Assembly: GCA_030630585.1 (NCBI GenBank)
Contig: DAOVMU010000096.1
Coordinates: 1-6,213 of the forward strand
Source: Candidatus Bathyarchaeota archaeon
GTDB taxonomy: Archaea > Thermoproteota > Bathyarchaeia > Bathyarchaeales > Bathycorpusculaceae
Reading direction: 5' to 3'
Length of the DNA: 6,213 nucleotides
Of this stretch, positions 1-4,956 are shown one piece after another (the first letter of the stretch is position 1; each line of letters opens with the position of its first letter). Made by a program: the position numbers and the translations under genes. A model generated the notes under the pieces. The model was not told the origin of the DNA. It saw only the letters and a list, made by a program, of their open reading frames with translations, and made no database searches.

Positions 1-19
1 ATGAACATGTCAGACCGAA

Positions 20-492
20 GTGAGTGTAAAGATATGTCAAAATGAAGAAACATCCGAAAGTAAAGAGCTCGTAAAGATAGAGAAATTAACTCCAAACTTG
101 AGAGAAGTGAACACGATTGTGCAGGCAGTCTCCAAAAGTCAAGTTAGGGACGTTACAGGAAGGAACTACACTATACGCAGGGTTGCAGATGCCCTAGTCG
201 GGGATGAAACAGGATGCGTATGCCTACCGCTCTGGGACGACAACATAGACAAAATAAACGAGGAAGCCACCTACGCATCACTAATGGCTACGTAAACCTG
301 TTCCGAGGGAACATGGGCCTAAACATAGGAAGATACGGCAGCTTCAAACTTCTCGATGAATCTCCCATCACAGAAGTCAACGCAGAGAACAATCTGTCTG
401 ACAAACGATACGAACAAGAAAGGCGATATCGATCTTATCGGCAACCCAGATATGGTGGAAGCAGAGGTTACCAGCGAAGAAGAAGATACTAA
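20..492 (+). pseudogene. Archaeal single-stranded DNA-binding protein (OB fold), apparent frameshift
   Basis: RPA/SSB-like protein with one OB fold, expected to coat single-stranded DNA in replication and repair. The first part is read in frame 2 from a GTG at 20 and contains VADALVGDETG and LPLWDDNIDKINE, typical of the archaeal SSB OB fold. That frame stops at 293-295. The fold continues in frame 1 as GSHLRITNGYVNLFRG, NIGRYGSFKLLDE and an Arg/Gly/Tyr-rich tail ending RGYQRRRRY, with its stop at 490-492. Joining at GAG (260-262) and GGA (262-264), as if one G of a GGG run were missing, restores INEGSHLRITNG and a protein of about 157 aa, near normal length. The start is uncertain: no SD is visible before the GTG, frame 2 is closed at 2-4, and the window edge limits the view. 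It is either a sequencing indel or a real mutation; the conserved downstream half favours an indel. It converges on the YHS gene with a 20-nt gap. Confidence 0.85.
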
Positions 493-512
493 ACGCACAG
501 AAAGAATCCAGT

Positions 513-656
513 CTACTTTACAAACTTTCTTCGATTCCTTTTGAATCTCTTCTTGCATTTCACACTACAGAAATAATATGTTTCTCCGTCATGCTTAATC
601 TTAAACTTGGCTGTCTTTTCGTCCAGAATCAAGCCGCAGACAGGATCCCTAGGCAT
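513..656 (-). CDS. Small YHS-domain metal-binding protein (47 aa)
   Basis: The minus strand encodes 47 residues beginning MPRDPVCG, followed by a Lys-rich strand region and then YYFCSVKCKKRF near residues 27-37, ending in a basic tail. This is the YHS pattern: DPVCGM/L-like start, then YYFCSxxCxxxF. YHS domains are short metal-associated modules, often found alone or attached to copper/heavy-metal ATPases and oxygenases. Here it stands alone and covers just one domain. The three cysteines (Cys7, Cys30, Cys34) are the likely ligands. The start is ATG at 654-656, preceded by GGGTGA/GGATGA purine-rich sequence that can serve as an SD. A strong TATA element lies about 90 nt upstream, and a 5-bp inverted repeat sits in the leader. 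It is last in the minus-strand series behind aIF1A but probably has its own promoter. Function beyond metal binding is not known from sequence. Confidence 0.88.
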   Translation of the reverse strand: MPRDPVCGLILDEKTAKFKIKHDGETYYFCSVKCKKRFKRNRRKFVK

Positions 657-697
657 TGTTTCATCCTTCACCCTACATAGTGATGAACACCATTAGG

Positions 698-712
698 TAG
701 GCTGTCTGCCTA
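698..712. repeat. Inverted repeat TAGGC-N5-GCCTA upstream of the YHS gene
   Basis: A perfect 5-bp inverted repeat with a 5-nt spacer lies about 42 nt before the YHS start codon, just past the transcription start predicted from the TATA box at 743-755. It could be a small operator or a leader hairpin. The short arms make chance possible. Confidence 0.35.
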
Positions 713-742
713 TTATCATTAATGGTTCTAGAAGCTTTCCAG

Positions 743-755
743 TTTTTATAAAAGG
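743..755 (-). promoter_or_regulatory. TATA box, probably of the YHS gene
   Basis: TTTTTATAAAAGG is the best TATA match in this gap and is nearly symmetrical. In the minus direction it predicts a start near 724 and a leader of about 68 nt before the YHS ATG. In the plus direction no gene follows, only a T6 run at 777-782 and then the 3' end of aIF1A, so the minus direction is preferred. Confidence 0.5.
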
Positions 756-808
756 CATCCGGATAAATACGTCACCTTTTTTCGATGACGCTCAATTGTC
801 CACCTCTG

Positions 809-1153
809 TTAAATCTTCAAGTATCCCTTCCTTCTTAGCCATTCAACCTGATTCCTTTTGTATCGCCAGAAGATGTCGCCCCGCTTGTCGGACTGGAAAT
901 CCCATGGCGAGACCAAAACGATGTCTCCCACCCTTATCCACATTCTTCTCTTCATCTTTCCCCGGATTCTGCAGAGACGCTCCTTACCGTCTTGACAACT
1001 CACTAAAACTCGATCGAAACCCAGCATTTTTTTAGCTATGCCCATGACGTCGTTGGCCACAGGCAACACCATATTCTTAAACTCTTCTTCGCTTTTAACC
1101 TTCCTTTTACCCACTCTAACACCTCTAGCTTTCCCTTTCCATAACAACCGCAT
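809..1153 (-). CDS. eif1A: Translation initiation factor aIF1A
   Basis: Archaeal counterpart of eIF1A/bacterial IF1: an S1-like OB-fold protein that binds the A site of the small ribosomal subunit and helps scanning and initiator tRNA placement. Diagnostic segments are DGKERLCRIRGKMKRRMW, IRVGDIVLVSPWDFQ, DIFWRY and the end QVEWLRRKGYLKI, all colinear with the family. The open frame from the ATG at 1153 gives 114 aa. A shorter form from a GTG at 1112-1114 (MGKRKVKSEEEF, 101 aa) is attractive: it has GAGGTG five bases before it, while the ATG has no SD and would need a leaderless transcript from the weak AT-rich stretch around 1178. The first 13 residues (RLLWKGKARGV) are not typical of the family. 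I am sure of identity, less sure of the start. It follows the YkgJ-like gene on the same strand with a gap of about 90 nt that holds no other gene. Confidence 0.95.
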   Translation of the reverse strand: MRLLWKGKARGVRVGKRKVKSEEEFKNMVLPVANDVMGIAKKMLGFDRVLVSCQDGKERLCRIRGKMKRRMWIRVGDIVLVSPWDFQSDKRGDIFWRYKRNQVEWLRRKGYLKI

Positions 1154-1244
1154 AACTTGAATACGTTGGTCTTAATTTCCAAGCAGCAACATCATTTGTC
1201 ACATGTCCTCAAATTTGTGGTGTCTAAAGGCTTGACAGTGAATG

Positions 1245-1623
1245 CTACAGATGAAGGGAGGTTACTTCACTCGTTATCTTCTTAAGGTGTTTGAGCAGGA
1301 TCTGTCCTTTTATTTTTAATTCGCGTTTGGAGATTGTGTGTCTCATTGGACAGAATTCATCGGTTGTTACACCTTCATCGTTTGAGTATATAACGGGGTA
1401 TATGAAGCATCCTAGTGGCCTATACTCATAGACTTGGCATTTCTTCTTTTCAGGATCATAAAAATAGCACCATTCTCCAACATTTCTTAACCTCGTCAGT
1501 CCATCTCCGCCTGTAACAGTGAAATCTTCTCGGCTGAAGCCCACTCTCTCCAGTCTTTCAATGTCTTCTTTTGAAAGCAGCATTTCAGTTCCTTCAGCAC
1601 TTACCGCAATTAGAACATTGCAT
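1245..1623 (-). pseudogene. YkgJ-like CxxCxxCC metal-cluster protein, apparent frameshift near the start
   Basis: The intact frame (1245-1583) starts MLLSKEDIERLERVGF and contains RNVGEWCYFYD, KKCQVYEYRPLGCFIYP and a later Cys in DEFCPMRH. This is the C-terminal part of the YkgJ/UPF0153 family, predicted to bind zinc or an iron-sulphur cluster. The family needs an N-terminal CxxCxxCC, and this is present just upstream in another frame. From an ATG at 1621-1623 one reads MQCSNCGKC, then TGA at the position of the second Cys of the pair. Restoring two bases rejoins the frames: for example one C after TGCTG and one A in GAACTG gives CGKCCKETEMLLS, a very good family match. A single two-base loss giving CCEGTEM is also possible. 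If the disruption is real, translation from 1583 would lack the N-terminal cysteines and probably be inactive. It lies between TFE and aIF1A on the same strand. The substrate is unknown. Confidence 0.82.
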
Positions 1624-1697
1624 GGGAACTAAACTTTATTCGGCAGTGTTTTAGGTTTTCCTTACTGATGGCGAAAAGGCGATATTTTTCATGTGGA

Positions 1698-2249
1698 CTA
1701 CTCGCCTAATTCCTTTTTTATCTGGTTGATTTTTCGTGTTATAACCTCGATTATGTGACAGTTGTTGACGTGCACCATTGGCTTGTTGCATGCGGGACAC
1801 TTGAAGAGAAACTCAAAGGCTTCCTCGAAAGGAAGTCGCTTGCAGCCAGGTGTTTGGCAAGTGTAAAATTCGTGGCTTTTCTCGTACTCAAGCCGGGTTT
1901 CAAGTTTTTCAAGAACACGGCACTTCTGGTTAAAGATGAAGCCTTCCAGCTGGTCGGGTTGGAGTCTCCAGTGAAAAACAAACCAGCCTGTTTCTTGGTC
2001 ACGAAACCGCTTGAGACCCACGAGGGAGTGGTCGTAAAGTCTGTAGAGCGTCTTGCGAACAGTGTTAAGACGTATTTCTGTTTGATCCACAATTTGGATG
2101 TCCGTGATCTCGTCAACCTTTTCAAGAATCTCAACTACTCTGACAGCTTCTTCGCCAAACAATGCAGCGACATTCTGCAACGTCTCGTCATCCACAAAGA
2201 ACAGTTTTAAACCTCCACGTTCTAATGACAACACACTTTTGTCATACAC
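1698..2249 (-). CDS. tfe: Transcription factor E, alpha subunit (TFE)
   Basis: Archaeal homologue of the N-terminal half of TFIIE-alpha. It binds the RNA polymerase clamp and stalk and promotes promoter opening. Residues about 25-105 form the winged helix, with TEIRLNTVRKTLYRLYDHSL and ETGWFVFHWRL as signature segments. Residues about 107-125 form the helical linker. The C-terminal zinc ribbon uses Cys131, Cys136, Cys151 and Cys154 (CQTPGC and CPAC), with FEEAFEFLFKC between the pairs. The 183-residue length is normal for the family. The GTG start at 2249 directly follows the TAG stop of TBP, so the two genes are almost certainly co-transcribed and translationally coupled. An alternative GTG five codons in has AGGTG upstream and cannot be excluded. 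Identity is secure. Confidence 0.96.
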   Translation of the reverse strand: MYDKSVLSLERGGLKLFFVDDETLQNVAALFGEEAVRVVEILEKVDEITDIQIVDQTEIRLNTVRKTLYRLYDHSLVGLKRFRDQETGWFVFHWRLQPDQLEGFIFNQKCRVLEKLETRLEYEKSHEFYTCQTPGCKRLPFEEAFEFLFKCPACNKPMVHVNNCHIIEVITRKINQIKKELGE

Positions 2250-2831
2250 CTAAAATCCGTTTTCAAAGTATATCAAGTCGTTTTTCTCCAATTTTTGACG
2301 AAGATTGACAACCGCTTGCTGTACGTCTCCTTCTTTTCTGGCGCCAGTGCAAACCAGTTTTCCGCTCGAGAAGAGGAGGATCACCACCTTTGGATCGTTC
2401 ATCCTGTAGACCAGCCCAGGAAACTGTTCGGGCTCATAACTGATTCTTCCACACATGTCCCTTTCAGATTCGTACACCTGTAAAAGATCAACGGTACCGC
2501 CTAGGCTTGCGGTGGCAACGACGTTCTTTATCTCTATTTCCAGCTTGCCCCTGATTATCATTCCGCCCTTGGTCAAGGTTTTAACAACCTTCCTCAGAGC
2601 CCTCACTGCATCCCTCTCGGATTTCGCCCCGGTGCAAACCATCTTGCCAGTGCTAAAGATCAAGATAGTGGTTCTCGGTCTCTTCAGCTTAAAGACCAAC
2701 CCAGGAAATCGTTCTGGCCGATAATCAACCAGTGGAAAAGCCTTCACCACCGCTCTTAAGTCAATCCCATGCTTCAGGGCGGCACAGGCGACAACGTTCT
2801 CGATCTTAACAGCAGTCTTAACCAGAGGCAT
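2250..2831 (-). CDS. tbp: TATA-binding protein (TBP)
   Basis: The general factor that recognises and bends TATA boxes and recruits TFB and RNA polymerase. The protein is two direct repeats of about 80-90 residues forming the saddle. Repeat 1 has KIENVVACAAL, FPGLVFKLKRP, ILIFSTGKMVCTGAK; repeat 2 has IEIKNVVATASL, FPGLVYRMNDP, ILLFSSGKLVCTGAR. The Phe residues in FPGL and ILxFSxGK of both repeats are the expected DNA-intercalating pairs. There is no long acidic C-terminal tail. I chose the ATG at 2829-2831 (193 aa) because GGAG lies eight bases before it; a GTG at 2838-2840 adds three residues and would be nearly leaderless given the TATA box at 2865-2870. The stop abuts the TFE start. Adjacent tbp and tfe suggests joint control of the basal machinery. 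Confidence 0.97.
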   Translation of the reverse strand: MPLVKTAVKIENVVACAALKHGIDLRAVVKAFPLVDYRPERFPGLVFKLKRPRTTILIFSTGKMVCTGAKSERDAVRALRKVVKTLTKGGMIIRGKLEIEIKNVVATASLGGTVDLLQVYESERDMCGRISYEPEQFPGLVYRMNDPKVVILLFSSGKLVCTGARKEGDVQQAVVNLRQKLEKNDLIYFENGF

Positions 2832-2862
2832 AGAAGACACTCCAGCAAACTGATGTCATCGT

Positions 2863-2874
2863 GTTTTAAATATG
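2863..2874 (-). promoter_or_regulatory. TATA box of the TBP-TFE transcript
   Basis: On the minus strand this reads CATATTTAAAAC. The TTTAAA core at 2865-2870 predicts initiation near 2841-2843, right at the candidate start codons, so the leader would be from zero to about 12 nt. TBP may bind here and influence its own synthesis; that is an inference. Confidence 0.6.
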
Positions 2875-2897
2875 TTCCAACGGAAAAATTTCGGCGA

Positions 2898-2925
2898 CAT
2901 CAATTGTCCGCGCGCGCTGTTGATG
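2898..2925. repeat. Inverted repeat CATCAA/TTGATG around a CG-alternating core
   Basis: Perfect 6-bp arms (2898-2903 and 2920-2925) enclose a 16-nt spacer that contains nine alternating C/G bases (2909-2917), followed on the + strand by T5 (2927-2931). It lies about 30 nt upstream of the TBP TATA box. It could be a regulator site or a terminator-like hairpin, but no + strand gene precedes it. The remainder of the 2841-3107 gap shows only AT-rich sequence with promoter-like boxes. Confidence 0.35.
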
Positions 2926-3062
2926 GTTTTTGAGATTTTCGTGTAGGAGCGGCTGGCTAACGTTTTCTGAATTTATTTTCATGTGACACAGTGAAGCAGT
3001 GATGGAATACATTATTTATAGACAATATGTTTGTGATTTGTTCCATAAACTTTTAGACAAAA

Positions 3063-3069
3063 TTTATAT
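3063..3069 (+). promoter_or_regulatory. TATA box of the 60-aa gene
   Basis: TTTATAT lies 42 nt before the ATG at 3108 and predicts a start near 3092, just before the GAGGT ribosome-binding site at 3095-3099. Box, SD and ATG are all correctly spaced. A second box-like TTTATA occurs near 3014-3019. Confidence 0.5.
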
Positions 3070-3107
3070 GTCACCAAGATCGGGCGGCGGCGCAGAGGTA
3101 GAATGTT

Positions 3108-3290
3108 ATGATGGCTAAGATGATAGCTGAAGAGTTGGATATAAAGTTGAAGATGGAAAGAGTGAAAGTTTGTTTGAATTGTGAGAATGTTGGCATGTTT
3201 GAAGAGTGTGCTGACTATTCAGAAGTTGACAGAAAGATGATGGTTGTTATTATTGGTTTAAGTGAGTATGTAAGACTGACAGAGGTATAA
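3108..3290 (+). CDS. Hypothetical 60-aa protein with clustered cysteines
   Basis: I do not recognise this family. The protein starts MMAKMIAEELDIKLKME, has a Cys cluster at about residues 22-34 (KVCLNCENVGMFEEC, i.e. CxxC plus a Cys eight residues later), and ends in a hydrophobic strand or helix (MMVVIIGLSEYVRL). The cluster could bind a metal or form disulphides, but the set is small. GAGGT eight bases before the first of two adjacent ATGs and a TATA box upstream support expression. Codon choice (TTG, GTT, AGA) resembles the CBS gene further on. No gene partner adjoins closely; the next gene begins 106 nt on. The short length keeps confidence moderate. Confidence 0.55.
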   Translation: MMAKMIAEELDIKLKMERVKVCLNCENVGMFEECADYSEVDRKMMVVIIGLSEYVRLTEV

Positions 3291-3353
3291 GGGAGGGATT
3301 CTCGCGCTGAATGTTTTGAAGTTCTACAGTTGGTGGAAAACATTTATTAAGTC

Positions 3354-3362
3354 TTAATATAC
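3354..3362 (+). promoter_or_regulatory. TATA box of the 61-aa gene
   Basis: TTAATATAC (with another AT box, TTTATTAAG, at 3343-3351) lies about 40 nt before the ATG at 3397, predicting a start between roughly 3372 and 3383, just before the SD at 3385-3391. Confidence 0.45.
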
Positions 3363-3396
3363 GTGTTACTTTCTCAAACTGTTTGGGTGATAAAAA

Positions 3397-3582
3397 ATGA
3401 AAAACACTTCAAAAGCAAACCTTAATGTAAACAATGAATTATCTCCTTCATCATTGTGTGAGAGGATTAAGGAAAGGAGCTTGAGGCAAGCATTAAAGAA
3501 CCTCACTTCACTGAAAGAGTTGCCTTTGGAACTGAGGAAAAAAGAGGCAAGTAAACAGCTGTACTTGACTCGGTATGAATAG
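3397..3582 (+). CDS. Hypothetical 61-aa helical protein
   Basis: I do not recognise this family. The 61 residues begin with a polar Asn/Ser-rich stretch (KNTSKANLNVNNELSPSS). They continue as one or two charged helices with segments such as RIKERSLRQALKNL and LKELPLELRKKEASK, and end LYLTRYE. There is no membrane segment or Cys pair. Translation evidence is strong: GGGTGAT (3385-3391), a near-perfect complement to the archaeal 16S rRNA end, lies five bases from the ATG, and TATA-like boxes sit upstream. It is followed closely by the T-tracts that begin repeat copy A. The charged helix would suit a small protein- or nucleic-acid-binding partner, but nothing specific can be claimed. Confidence 0.65.
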   Translation: MKNTSKANLNVNNELSPSSLCERIKERSLRQALKNLTSLKELPLELRKKEASKQLYLTRYE

Positions 3583-3606
3583 CGTAGTAGAGAGAAAAAG
3601 CCTACT

Positions 3607-3800
3607 CAATTTTCTACTTTGATTATTTTTCAGAAATTATATTTTTTTTCTCTGTTTAGAAATTTCTAGTTCTCTCGACGTATAGTAGTGCAGAATCGAT
3701 AGTGTTGAAAGGCGACAAAATGGATGACGACAGTATTGAATAATAATTCTATCACTAACAGGGAGGCTTGAGAGAGGTATAGACTAGCGAAGTGTGCACT
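3607..3800 (+). repeat. Interspersed element, copy A (long)
   Basis: About 190 nt with clear block-wise similarity to copy B. Shared blocks in order include TTTTTCAGAAATT (3626-3638), CTCGAC, ATAGTAGTGC (3682-3691), AATCGATA (3694-3701), TGTTGA, ACAGT, TTGAATA, CACTAA, GGAGG, a TAGAC, AGCG and AAGTGT, with matching spacing over long stretches. It begins right after the 61-aa gene and ends at the 3' end of the PH-domain gene on the other strand. I found no open frame of note. The strand given is that of the upstream gene; the element's own polarity is unknown. Confidence 0.75.
3626..3649 (+). terminator. Paired T-tract terminator after the 61-aa gene
   Basis: T5 at 3626-3630 and T8 at 3642-3649, about 45-65 nt past the stop at 3580-3582, fit the U-rich termination signal of archaeal RNA polymerase. 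Equivalent paired tracts begin copies B and C. Confidence 0.55.
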
Positions 3801-4406
3801 TTATTTCTCTACAGCCTTCCTTATTTTGCGTAGTTCCGCAAGAATCTGCTGGTTTGTATCCTTTGAAGGCTTGATTTCGGCTTCTGCTTCCACTGCTTCT
3901 GGCTTCATTCCTTTGACAAACTTCATTACGACATCTTTTACCTCTTCGAAGTTCTTTATTCCTAAAATCACTGCTTCTGCGACTTTTCCACCATGGCTGC
4001 TTGTTCCAGAGAAACCTGCAGTTTGTACTGAGAGCTTGCCCAGTCCAAAACGCCTAGAAATTGGACCTTGGTAAATGTTGACGTTAGTTATACGATTGTA
4101 AGGCACGAAACTTTTTGCCTTCCACCATACGCCTCTTGTGACTATGATTTTGTCGGCTTCAAGGGCGTAGGTTATTGAAGAGTGAAACTTGGAAATCCAG
4201 TATAGGACGAATCCCACAACAATCGCAAGTGGTACAAAAGATGACAGAGCAGCTACAACTCCAATCTGCAACTCAAACGAAAGCACGACAAATGCAACAA
4301 CTGGAATCATCCACCAAAGAAAGCCGCCCATCAACACAATCGCAAGATAAACCTGATAGAGTTTCTTTAGGTCAGGATCTGCACCAAATTCTTTTTCCAC
4401 AGTCAT
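3801..4406 (-). CDS. Membrane protein with bacterial PH domain (bPH2/YdbS-like)
   Basis: The 201-residue protein has a short charged N-terminus, two membrane helices (about residues 18-44 and 49-73, with WWMIPVVAFVVLSF and FVPLAIVVGFVLYWI), then a bPH2 (DUF304) domain. Signature segments are TYALEADKIIVTRGVWW, FVPYNRITNVNIYQGPISRRFGLGKLSVQTAG and an end near VILGIKNFEEV (about 79-160). The C-terminus is a charged helix (NQQILAELRKIRKAVEK) that could oligomerise. Family members are membrane proteins of poorly known role; the PH domain would lie in the cytoplasm. AGGTG lies five bases before the ATG, and TTTAAA at 4441-4446 predicts a leader of about 10 nt. It appears to be a single-gene transcript. 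Confidence 0.88.
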   Translation of the reverse strand: MTVEKEFGADPDLKKLYQVYLAIVLMGGFLWWMIPVVAFVVLSFELQIGVVAALSSFVPLAIVVGFVLYWISKFHSSITYALEADKIIVTRGVWWKAKSFVPYNRITNVNIYQGPISRRFGLGKLSVQTAGFSGTSSHGGKVAEAVILGIKNFEEVKDVVMKFVKGMKPEAVEAEAEIKPSKDTNQQILAELRKIRKAVEK

Positions 4407-4439
4407 GCGAACACCTACCTATCAAAATATGATTCTATG

Positions 4440-4446
4440 TTTTAAA
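4440..4446 (-). promoter_or_regulatory. TATA box of the PH-domain gene
   Basis: On the minus strand TTTAAAA, in the context CGGTTTAAAACAT, lies about 37 nt before the ATG and predicts initiation near 4417, giving a short leader that contains the AGGTG ribosome-binding site. Confidence 0.5.
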
Positions 4447-4468
4447 CCGTTTTGCCAACAATAGTCAA

Positions 4469-4560
4469 GTTGAGACGCAATTCTTCTAATAGAGAGACTG
4501 GAGAGAACTAAGAGGTTGGAAAGAGGTAGACTTGTGCACGAAGTGTGCGGGCGCACATAG
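4469..4560 (+). repeat. Interspersed element, copy D (3' half, with internal duplication)
   Basis: It matches the second half of copies A and B: GTTGA, a CTTCTAAT/CTTCCACTAAT-like block, a purine-rich GGAGAGA-type block, TAGAC, then GTGCAC-AAGTGTGC. The purine block is duplicated (GAGACTGGAGAGAAC at about 4494-4508 and GAGGTTGGAAAGAGGTAGAC at about 4512-4530). No first half with T-tracts precedes it. It ends against the 3' end of the 29-aa minus-strand gene. Confidence 0.6.
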
Positions 4561-4570
4561 GTAAGTGCGC
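4551..4570. repeat. Inverted repeat GCGCAC-N8-GTGCGC
   Basis: Perfect 6-bp arms with an 8-nt spacer touch the stop codon of the 29-aa minus-strand gene. It could form a hairpin at the end of that mRNA, but no T-tract follows on the minus strand, so it is not a classic intrinsic terminator. It partly overlaps element copy D. Confidence 0.4.
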
Positions 4571-4659
4571 TACTTCTTAGAGCGTTTCTCCTTGTGCCTC
4601 TTTCTTCTCTCCGCTCTTTCCTTCTTGGTCATTGGTTTCTTCTTAGAGCCTTTTCCCAT
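4570..4659 (-). CDS. Tiny highly basic protein (29 aa)
   Basis: The frame from ATG 4657-4659 to TAG encodes MGKGSKKKPMTKKERAERR followed by RHKEKRSKK in its tail: 16 of 29 residues are Lys or Arg. GGTGATC, an exact complement of the archaeal 16S 3' end, sits nine bases before the ATG, which is the main reason for calling it. A GTG at 4672-4674 would add five residues. The frame also stays open back to a TAA at about 4711 with protein-like residues but no ATG, so a longer or frameshifted ancestor is possible. Such composition suits a nucleic-acid or ribosome-associated peptide; this is inference. It diverges from the 36-aa basic gene. I do not recognise a family. Confidence 0.6.
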   Translation of the reverse strand: MGKGSKKKPMTKKERAERRKRHKEKRSKK

Positions 4660-4735
4660 ACCCAACTCGATCACCGTATCCAAATAGTTGAAGTAACGGA
4701 TGAAGTTTTCGGCTTATGTGCGATGCTAAAACAAC

Positions 4736-4745
4736 GTTTATATGC
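4736..4745. promoter_or_regulatory. Shared, near-symmetrical TATA box between two tiny basic genes
   Basis: GTTTATATGC reads as TTTATA on the plus strand and CATATAAAC on the minus strand. In the plus direction it predicts a start near 4766, 20 nt before the 36-aa gene. In the minus direction it predicts a start near 4714, about 55 nt before the 29-aa gene. One box could serve both. Confidence 0.5.
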
Positions 4746-4785
4746 ATCTGTTAAAGTGAATGGTCGGGCATAGGCGAAGAAGCAA

Positions 4786-4896
4786 ATGGATAACAAAAAA
4801 CGCGTAGAAAAAGCCATTCAAAAAAGAGTCAAAACTAGACGATACACAGGCAAATATAAAGGAAGGGGAAAACACAAGCCAAAAGACCCAGCATAG
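4786..4896 (+). CDS. Tiny highly basic protein (36 aa)
   Basis: The frame encodes MDNKKRVEKAIQKRVKTRR, then a Gly/Tyr/Lys segment (YTGKYKGRGKHKPKDPA); 15 of 36 residues are Lys or Arg. The first part could form a basic helix and the second a flexible basic tail, as in small ribosomal or RNA-binding proteins. A purine-rich GGCGAAGAAG lies just before the ATG but is a weak SD. A TATA box lies 45 nt upstream. The frame upstream is closed by TAG (4771-4773), which fixes the start. It is paired head-to-head with the 29-aa basic gene. No family is recognised; the strongly non-random composition and promoter support a real gene. Confidence 0.6.
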   Translation: MDNKKRVEKAIQKRVKTRRYTGKYKGRGKHKPKDPA

Positions 4897-4918
4897 TGAA
4901 GCGCCTGCACGCAGATAC

Positions 4919-4924
4919 TTTATC
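4919..4924 (+). promoter_or_regulatory. TATA-like box of the membrane-anchored 90-aa gene
   Basis: TTTATC lies 36 nt before the ATG at 4957, predicting a leader of about 10 nt that contains the AAGGG ribosome-binding sequence. Confidence 0.4.
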
Positions 4925-4956
4925 TTTTGGATTTGAACATGTATTAAAAGGGAAAA

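Noticed and set aside
680..720. GTGATGA resembling a box C of a C/D guide RNA
   Set aside because: No CTGA D box or second C'/D' pair follows at the right distance.
766..790. CGTCA-TGACG hairpin around T6 as a terminator
   Set aside because: The T-run is in the loop, arms are only 5 bp, and no plus-strand gene precedes it; on the minus strand the run is A.
1755..2210. 151-residue frame on the plus strand opposite TFE
   Set aside because: It lies entirely antisense to a clear TFE gene, whose codon pattern explains the open reading; no family features are seen.
3002..3118. 38-residue frame on the plus strand starting MEYIIYRQYVCDLF
   Set aside because: It runs through the TATA box and SD of the 60-aa gene, overlaps that gene's start in another frame and lacks an SD of its own.
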